DNA from: Acidobacteriota bacterium
Lineage (GTDB): Bacteria; Acidobacteriota; Terriglobia; Terriglobales; Acidobacteriaceae
Assembly: GCA_021781255.1 (NCBI GenBank)
Contig: JAJXXG010000802.1
Coordinates: 1-10,549, forward strand
Reading direction: 5' to 3'
DNA: 10,549 nt
The position numbers and the translations under genes are program-made. The notes under the pieces are model-generated. The model was given only the letters and a program-made list of their open reading frames with translations. It was not told the DNA's origin and searched no databases. The stretch's first letter is position 1, and every line of letters begins with the position of its first letter. This document shows, piece by piece, positions 6,324-10,549 of this stretch.

Positions 6324-7484
6324 ATGAAGCGTTGTTTTGTTGTGGCTGGCTTGTTTCTGGGCTTGGGTGTAGGGCTGCATGCGCAGGTTGTGGATACGAC
6401 CGTGTGCGATGTGGTGAAAAAGCCGGAGTCGTTTAACGGAAAGATGGTTCGCATCAAGGGCACGGTGGTGGCGGGTTTCGACGAGTTCGCAATCGAGGAT
6501 ACGACGGACCCCAATTGCGGCTTTCCGGTGAACGCGATCTGGCTCTCGTATCCGCAAGGGACAAAGGGCAAGGCGGGAGCGGCGGCGATTGTGGAAGTGC
6601 AACCTGCGCGGAACTTTAAGGGAACATACACGCCTCCTACGCGCACTGCGGTGACGCTGGACAAGAGCAAGGAGTTCAAGCAGTTCGATTCGCTGCTGGC
6701 GCAGAAACACGAGAAGGGCGCGGACATGTGCATGGGTTGCACGCGCTACACGGTGACGGCAACGCTGGTGGGGCGGCTGGATACCGTGGCCGACGCGTCG
6801 CTGAAGTACGACGCCGCGGGCAAGATTGTGGGCTTTGGCGGATTCGGGAACATGAACGCCTATCCCGCGCGGCTGGTGCTCGAGTCGGTTGCAGACGTGA
6901 CGCCGAAGGAGATCGATTATTCGAAGACCGACGCGGCGAGCAAGGGCGACGAGATGCCAGGGCCGCCGACCGATTTGACCAGCGCGATTACGGCCGCGCA
7001 GAAGACGGCGGCCTCGCTTCCTGCCAGCCCGACCAAGGATGCGGTGACAAGAGCGGCAGATGCCTACGGTAAATCGGGCGAGCACAATGGCGTAAATACG
7101 AGCTATGGATCGACCACCGAGGCCCTGGCAAGGGAAGAGGAGCAGGGAACGAAGGACTCCCCGGACGGCGTGCTGTTCAACTGCGTTTTCAACTCGGATC
7201 GCCTGCAGGGAGATGCACTGGCGAGGGCCGTGGTTCACATGGGGATGCACGTTGCCGATTTGCGCAATCCTACGCCAGGAAGCGCAGGCGCTCCGCCGTT
7301 CATCCTCGAGTACGACGCGTGGATGGTTACGGCGATTACGGCCGTTGCCAATAACCAGAAGTTTTTGACGCTGCCTGGCGGGTACCAAATTTGGAACGGC
7401 AACTGGCAGGAAGCGGAACGTACCGAAAAGATGGATACCGCGCTGAAGGATTTTCTGGGTAACGAGGCGGCGCTGAGCCGGTGA
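6324..7484 (+). CDS. Secreted protein of unknown function with OB-fold-like N-terminal region
   Basis: A 386-residue exported protein that I do not recognise by name. ATG 6324 follows GAAGAGGG (6312-6319) by four bases. Residues 1-20 are a signal peptide (MKRC, hydrophobic core, cleavage after LHA). The region from about 24 to 150 begins TVCDVVKKPESFNGKMVRIKG and alternates beta-type segments (V.I.G.V), which is suggestive of an OB-fold-like barrel. It has four mature cysteines: C28, C65 and a CMGC pair at 136/139. These could form disulfides or bind metal. A P/D-rich linker (about 205-225) leads to an alpha-rich C-terminal half with one more cysteine (C287). Similar proteins are, as far as I recall, hypothetical acidobacterial proteins. 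It may share transcription with the upstream peptidase. No function is assigned. Confidence 0.86.
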   Translation: MKRCFVVAGLFLGLGVGLHAQVVDTTVCDVVKKPESFNGKMVRIKGTVVAGFDEFAIEDTTDPNCGFPVNAIWLSYPQGTKGKAGAAAIVEVQPARNFKGTYTPPTRTAVTLDKSKEFKQFDSLLAQKHEKGADMCMGCTRYTVTATLVGRLDTVADASLKYDAAGKIVGFGGFGNMNAYPARLVLESVADVTPKEIDYSKTDAASKGDEMPGPPTDLTSAITAAQKTAASLPASPTKDAVTRAADAYGKSGEHNGVNTSYGSTTEALAREEEQGTKDSPDGVLFNCVFNSDRLQGDALARAVVHMGMHVADLRNPTPGSAGAPPFILEYDAWMVTAITAVANNQKFLTLPGGYQIWNGNWQEAERTEKMDTALKDFLGNEAALSR

Positions 7485-7502
7485 GTGCGGGACGGCAGGC
7501 GA

Positions 7503-7524
7503 GCGAGTCAGCAAGTCGGCGAAG
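7503..7524. repeat. GAGTCAGCAAGTCGGCGAAG-type degenerate tract
   Basis: Short near-repeats of AGTCAGC/AGTCGGC lie after the secreted-protein gene. On the other strand the same kind of word (GCTGACT, GCTGACTT) occurs before the acyltransferase at 8638-8676. This suggests a dispersed family of degenerate intergenic words. Confidence 0.4.
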
Positions 7525-7545
7525 AGAGGTTGAAGCCTGTGCTAT

Positions 7546-7580
7546 CACATCCTTGACGCAAGAAGCGCGTCAAGGATGTG
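7546..7580. repeat. Perfect 14-bp hairpin upstream of proC
   Basis: CACATCCTTGACGC (7546-7559) and its exact reverse complement GCGTCAAGGATGTG (7567-7580) enclose a 7-base loop. It lies 87 bases before the proC start and 61 bases after the preceding gene. It has no T run, so it is not a standard intrinsic terminator. It could be an mRNA-stabilising structure, an attenuator-like leader hairpin, or a dispersed repeat. A 10-base word shared with repeat copy 1 (CTGAGCGGAG, 7597-7606) lies 16 bases downstream. Confidence 0.8.
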
Positions 7581-7650
7581 GCAATCCGAGTTCGCGCTGA
7601 GCGGAGCGTGGGAAGTTACAGGCGCGCAGGGTGCCAAAACTAATGAAGGC

Positions 7651-7656
7651 AAGGGG
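7651..7656 (+). promoter_or_regulatory. Ribosome binding site AAGGGG for proC
   Basis: AAGGGG lies ten bases before ATG 7667, slightly longer than ideal. In-frame alternatives GTG 7631 and ATG 7643 would only add residues with no counterpart in typical ProC proteins. Confidence 0.55.
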
Positions 7657-7666
7657 AAAAACGAAA

Positions 7667-8521
7667 ATGGCGGAGATAGCCGTTGAGGCCACCGCGGTAC
7701 CCGCGCAGTTGCCCAAGGTGCGCGTTGCCGTTCTGGGCGCAGGCAAGATGGGCGGCATTCTGCTGCAGGCGTTTCTGAAAGAGAACCTGTTTGCCGCCGA
7801 CCGGATTCACGCCACCGTGGGCCACGCCGAGCGGGCGCTTGCGCTGAGCACACAGTGGGGCGTGGACGTGAGCACCAACAATCTGGAAGCCGTCCGTCAA
7901 GCGGACCTGATTCTGGTGGGCGTGAAGCCCTTCCAGGTTCCGGACTTGATTGCGGAGATCAAGCCCGCGCTGACGCCAGGGAAGCTGCTGGTTTCGTTTG
8001 CAGCGTCGGTGAAGACGCGCGCCATTGAGGATGCGGCAGGCATGGAGATTGCCGTGGTCCGCGCCATGCCGAACACGCCTTCGGCGCTTGGCGCCGGCGT
8101 GGCCGCGCTGTGCCGCGGGCGCTTCGTCAGTGAGGCGCAGATGGAGCTGGCGGAACGCATCTTTGAGACCGTGGGCCGCACAGTGCTGGTGGAAGAGAAG
8201 CATATGGACGCGGTGACGGGACTTTCGGGCTCGGGGCCGGCGTATCTCTACATCATTATTGAGGCGCTGGCCGAGGCGGGAGTGAAGGTGGGCCTGCCGC
8301 GCGACACGGCGACGCTGCTGGCGGCTCAGACAACCTTCGGCGCGGCGAAAATGGTTCTCGAAACCGGGTATCATCCGGCTTTGCTGAAGGACGCCGTGAC
8401 GACTCCTGCCGGATGCACCATCGACGGCATATTGGAATTGGAAGAAGGCCGGCTGCGCGTCACCTTGATCAAAGCAGTAATTAGCGCAACCGAGCGGGCG
8501 AAGCAGTTAGCGGCGGGGTGA
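7667..8521 (+). CDS. proC: Pyrroline-5-carboxylate reductase
   Basis: ProC catalyses the last step of proline synthesis: NAD(P)H-dependent reduction of 1-pyrroline-5-carboxylate in the cytoplasm. From ATG 7667 it is 284 residues, typical of the family apart from an N-terminal extension of about 17 residues before the Rossmann fold. Visible signatures: dinucleotide-binding VLGAGKMGG (G24, G26, G29), AMPNTPSALGAG (133-144), SGLSGSGPAYLY at the start of the dimerisation domain, and the P5CR signature LLKDAVTTPAGCTIDGILELE (from 239). All are intact. The start is chosen from AAGGGG at 7651. No other proline gene (proA, proB) is adjacent, as is common. A perfect hairpin and repeat-like words occupy its 5' flank, and a repeat tract follows within ten bases of its stop. 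Confidence 0.97.
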   Translation: MAEIAVEATAVPAQLPKVRVAVLGAGKMGGILLQAFLKENLFAADRIHATVGHAERALALSTQWGVDVSTNNLEAVRQADLILVGVKPFQVPDLIAEIKPALTPGKLLVSFAASVKTRAIEDAAGMEIAVVRAMPNTPSALGAGVAALCRGRFVSEAQMELAERIFETVGRTVLVEEKHMDAVTGLSGSGPAYLYIIIEALAEAGVKVGLPRDTATLLAAQTTFGAAKMVLETGYHPALLKDAVTTPAGCTIDGILELEEGRLRVTLIKAVISATERAKQLAAG

Positions 8522-8671
8522 GTAAAACAGGTTTCAGGTTTCAGAGATCAGAAAAAGCCTGATGCTGAATACGCTGGTATGGGGAAGAGATCAGTTCAAT
8601 GAGTGAAGTCAAGCCGAACTGACCGCTTCCCAAGCTGACTCGATAATCCGCTGACCTACTAAGCTGCTGAC
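8522..8671. other. Repeat-rich gap between proC and the acyltransferase
   Basis: The gap contains a tandem AGGTTTCAGGTTTCAG (8529-8544) leading into GAGATCAG, the reverse-complement style of the tract at 4268-4299. It also contains a distant 6-bp inverted repeat CAGTTC...GAACTG and a run of CTGACT/CTGACC/CTGACTT words (8638-8676) that reaches into the proposed start of the next gene. No promoter or terminator is convincing. Confidence 0.5.
8529..8552. repeat. Tandem AGGTTTC word and GAGATCAG tract
   Basis: AGGTTTC is repeated twice head to tail and followed by AGAGATCAG. Read on the opposite strand it gives CTGATCTCTGA, identical over 11 bases to part of the tract upstream of the DUF885 gene. 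Confidence 0.5.
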
Positions 8672-8676
8672 TTGAC
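8638..8676. repeat. GCTGAC-word tract overlapping the acyltransferase start
   Basis: GCTGACT, GCTGACC and GCTGACTT occur in close succession. The last contains the TTG proposed as the start codon of the next gene. The tract therefore supplies either the leader or the first codon of that gene. Confidence 0.45.
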
Positions 8677-9724
8677 CATCCAACGCCCAACCTGGCTGCC
8701 GTCTTACCTGCCGGAACTTGACGGGCTGCGCGGCCTGGCGATTCTATGGGTCGTTCTCTACCACTGCAATCCGCGGCTTAAAGGCACATGGATTCACTAC
8801 TCCAGCCTGTGGGGTTGGGCGGGTGTGATTGTTTTCTTTGTCCTCAGTGGGTTCCTGATAACATCCGGCCTGCTGACGGCGCGAGACAAGCCGCGCTACT
8901 TCCATAACTTTCACGCGCGCCGGGCGCTGCGCATCTGGCCGGTGTATTTGCTGCTGCTGGTAGTGGTCTACCTGAACGCGCCGTGGTTTATCGGTCCCCC
9001 GGTGTGGGAGGCGATCAAGACAGCGCCGTGGCTGGCCTACATTTTTTGCGTGCAAAACCTCTTTCACATCACTCTGCCGCCGGCGGTCGGCCCTACGTGG
9101 GCGCTGGCCATCGAGGAGCAGTACTACTTTGTGTGGGCGCCGCTGGTGCGCTTCCTGCGGCAGCCTTGGATGCTGGCTACAGTACTGATCGCCGCGCTCG
9201 CCGGCGCGCCGCTGCTGCGCCATGCGAACCTGCACTGGATGACGCTCACCAATACATTGATTCACCTGGACGGCATTGCGTGGGGCAGTTTGCTGGCGAT
9301 CGGGCTGCACACGCTGCCGCTGAGCCGGCGCACGTGGCTGTGGCTGGGGCTGGGCGGGTTTGTGCTCGGAATCGTCGCCGCGGCTACCGTGGCCGGCGGC
9401 ACATCGTTTCTGGATTCCGCGCTGGCGTTGGGCTTTGCCGGCGCGGCGCTGGCATTGATCGCGTCCAGTGGAGCGCGCAATCCGCTGAATGTGGCATTGC
9501 GCAGCGGACCACTGTCCTTCTACGGGCGCATCAGCTACGGCCTCTACATGACGCACATTTCGGTGTTCATTTACTTCGGCTGGTTCGACGCGCGCATGAA
9601 CGCTTATGGCATTCCGGGCAACCTTGCGGTGGTGGCGTTTCGCCTGGTTGCGACGACTTTAGTCGCGACTGCGCTGTGGTACGGATTTGAATCGCAGATT
9701 CTGAAGCTGAAGCGTTATTTCTAA
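8672..9724 (+). CDS. Acyltransferase family 3 (OafA-like) integral membrane protein
   Basis: This is a 350-residue inner-membrane O-acyltransferase-type protein. Relatives transfer acyl groups such as acetyl to cell-surface sugars. Family marks in order: ELDGLRGLAILWVVLYH with the probable catalytic His31, FFVLSGFLIT (55-64), RRALRIWPVY (83-92), TWALAIEEQYY (142-152), and the late SYGLYMTH. About ten hydrophobic segments run through the protein, and a short basic tail (KLKRYF) ends it. No SGNH hydrolase domain is attached, so it is the short, membrane-only form. The start is uncertain: the TTG at 8672 has no good Shine-Dalgarno and sits inside a repeat tract, but no ATG or GTG occurs in frame before the conserved motif, so the true start must be close. 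No polysaccharide genes are adjacent to indicate its substrate. Confidence 0.93.
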   Translation: MTIQRPTWLPSYLPELDGLRGLAILWVVLYHCNPRLKGTWIHYSSLWGWAGVIVFFVLSGFLITSGLLTARDKPRYFHNFHARRALRIWPVYLLLLVVVYLNAPWFIGPPVWEAIKTAPWLAYIFCVQNLFHITLPPAVGPTWALAIEEQYYFVWAPLVRFLRQPWMLATVLIAALAGAPLLRHANLHWMTLTNTLIHLDGIAWGSLLAIGLHTLPLSRRTWLWLGLGGFVLGIVAAATVAGGTSFLDSALALGFAGAALALIASSGARNPLNVALRSGPLSFYGRISYGLYMTHISVFIYFGWFDARMNAYGIPGNLAVVAFRLVATTLVATALWYGFESQILKLKRYF

Positions 9725-10151
9725 GCTTCTGACCCCATGCATTGCAGCCCACTCCCAGCTCTCACCGGAACGGATAGGTCGCGGCCAACTATTCCTCAGT
9801 GGGCCGGTCTCCACCGGAGCCCGCTTCCGCTTCACCGGCTTCGTTCAGAATGCGATATAAGTGGTCTTGCCAGTCGAGAATCCTGCAGCGAACGGCGAAT
9901 ACAGTCTTAACTGTTTATCTCACTTGTTTGTTGTGGCCATTTATCTACCCGCCCTGAGCACGGTTCACCATCGCTTCTTTCAAGGCGGCCGTATTGGTTT
10001 GCACCCCCATATCGGATGATAGTGGCCGCTTTTTGAAAATGATTGAGCAACCTATTTGCGCGATTTGCCGTCAAAATCTATCAGATAGGGTTGTGCGATT
10101 GTGGGTGGCGTCGCACGAGTGAGTTAGATTTCGATTTGTATCCCGGTGAAA
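9725..10151. other. Gene-poor region with possible decayed coding remnants
   Basis: These 427 bases are less GC-rich than the rest. No intact gene is supported. On the - strand one reading frame contains a 21-codon stretch starting ATG (10010 down to 9945) and a 41-codon stretch (9914 down to 9789). Both look protein-like but are broken by stops. A hairpin CCGGT/ACCGG lies at 9804-9817. A 6-bp inverted repeat GTGCGA (10093-10098)/TCGCAC (10111-10116) precedes the small membrane protein gene. I found no clear promoter. Confidence 0.5.
9789..10010 (-). pseudogene. Possible broken reading frame, unknown product
   Basis: Read on the - strand from 10010, the frame gives MGVQTNTAALKEAMVNRAQGG, a stop, nine codons, a second stop, then a stretch including CRILDWQDHLYRILNEAGEAE that ends at TAG 9789-9791. 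All three pieces are in the same frame. The residue mix looks coding rather than random, but there is no ribosome binding site and I recognise no family. It could equally be chance open frames. Confidence 0.22.
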
Positions 10152-10544
10152 ATGCAACGTTTGAGTGCAGCTCGGCCATTCAGTCGCCTGGTGATCCTCG
10201 GATCAATGGGGCTGGCTTTCAGTGTGTTCGCGTGGGGTCTGCAATATAAGCTTTCGCTTTATGAACCATCGCAGGCAGCTTTTCATCAGATTTTAAAGGC
10301 CAAGCTTCTATCCGAAAATGAGCGATCTGTAATCGCGGAATGCCCGCTGGCAGTTGGAACGAAAACCTTCACAAGAGTCAGCTACACTGTTCCTGCCGCG
10401 GTCTTCTTGTTTCGGATGCCGGCCCAAAGCATCTTGAACCCACAAGCATCAAGCCGGATGGAACAGCGCACGAGTCATCCGTGGCATATTCGTCGCGGGC
10501 TGTTGAATACCCTCTTCGTTCGCCCCCCACCCAACCTCGCCTGA
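10152..10544 (+). CDS. Small predicted membrane protein, unknown function
   Basis: A 130-residue protein from ATG 10152; a GTG two codons earlier is also possible, and neither has a strong ribosome binding site. Residues 12-32 form a clear membrane segment (LVILGSMGLAFSVFAWGL). It is followed by YKLSLYEPSQAAFHQ and KAKLLSENE. A second hydrophobic patch, about 78-95, contains an arginine (R88) and may be a weaker membrane segment. The tail ends FVRPPPNLA. I recall similar small proteins with WGLQYKLSLY and a C-terminal VRPPP in Acidobacteriaceae, all hypothetical; this is memory, not a search. Codon use is less GC-biased than in the genes to the left. The stop is five bases from the window edge, so the downstream context is unseen. 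Confidence 0.55.
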   Translation: MQRLSAARPFSRLVILGSMGLAFSVFAWGLQYKLSLYEPSQAAFHQILKAKLLSENERSVIAECPLAVGTKTFTRVSYTVPAAVFLFRMPAQSILNPQASSRMEQRTSHPWHIRRGLLNTLFVRPPPNLA

Positions 10545-10549
10545 TCGAT

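Noticed and set aside
6255..7514. 419-codon open frame on the - strand opposite the secreted protein
   Set aside because: The translation is rich in R, H and L without domains. The + strand frame has a signal peptide and ribosome binding site, so this is a shadow.
7546..7580. Intrinsic terminator for the upstream secreted-protein gene
   Set aside because: The stem is perfect, but no T run follows it and its loop is 7 bases; a simple rho-independent terminator is not supported.
10043..10249. 68-codon frame from TTG overlapping the small membrane protein
   Set aside because: No hydrophobic or domain features and no ribosome binding site. It overlaps the more convincing frame at 10152-10544.

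Overview
The window looks like a chromosomal stretch of a GC-rich, Gram-negative soil-type bacterium. The best guess is an acidobacterium (Terriglobia/Acidobacteriaceae-like). This is inference from several weak signs together: intergenic tracts built from degenerate 'CTGACCTCTG'-like words, a CCTGAGCGAAGTCGAAGG-type dispersed repeat, a secreted DUF885 peptidase beside a secreted lineage-type hypothetical protein, and a small membrane protein ending in a VRPPP motif. No rRNA, tRNA, CRISPR array, insertion sequence or phage gene was seen. Every gene I can support lies on the + strand.

Layout. Positions 2-3142 hold the 3' part of a very large multi-PAS, GAF and HD-GYP signalling protein whose start lies left of the window. 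A roughly 300-base gap follows, holding a CRP/FNR-type palindrome just upstream of a small exported tetraheme cytochrome c (3448-3849). Next is a 500-base non-coding stretch with two copies of a hairpin-forming dispersed repeat. Then come a secreted DUF885 metallopeptidase (4354-6207), a secreted cysteine-containing protein of unknown function (6324-7484), proC for proline biosynthesis (7667-8521) and an acyltransferase-3 membrane protein (8672-9724). The right end (9725-10549) is less GC-rich. It holds possible decayed coding sequence on the - strand and a small predicted membrane protein (10152-10544).

How the genes relate. The middle genes are co-oriented but separated by 116 to 182 bases, and several gaps contain repeats or hairpins, so I do not see one tight operon or a defence or biosynthetic system. 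The HD-GYP protein would lower cyclic-di-GMP in response to signals sensed by its PAS/GAF modules. The cytochrome is probably an independently regulated periplasmic electron carrier, and the palindrome suggests an oxygen/redox or nitrosative-type CRP/FNR regulator. proC is housekeeping. The peptidase and acyltransferase fit a surface-active, polymer-degrading lifestyle.

Nothing here compels me to call a new multi-gene system. The items most worth checking are the FNR-type site before the cytochrome, the twin repeat elements, the perfect 14-bp hairpin before proC, and the uncharacterised secreted protein.
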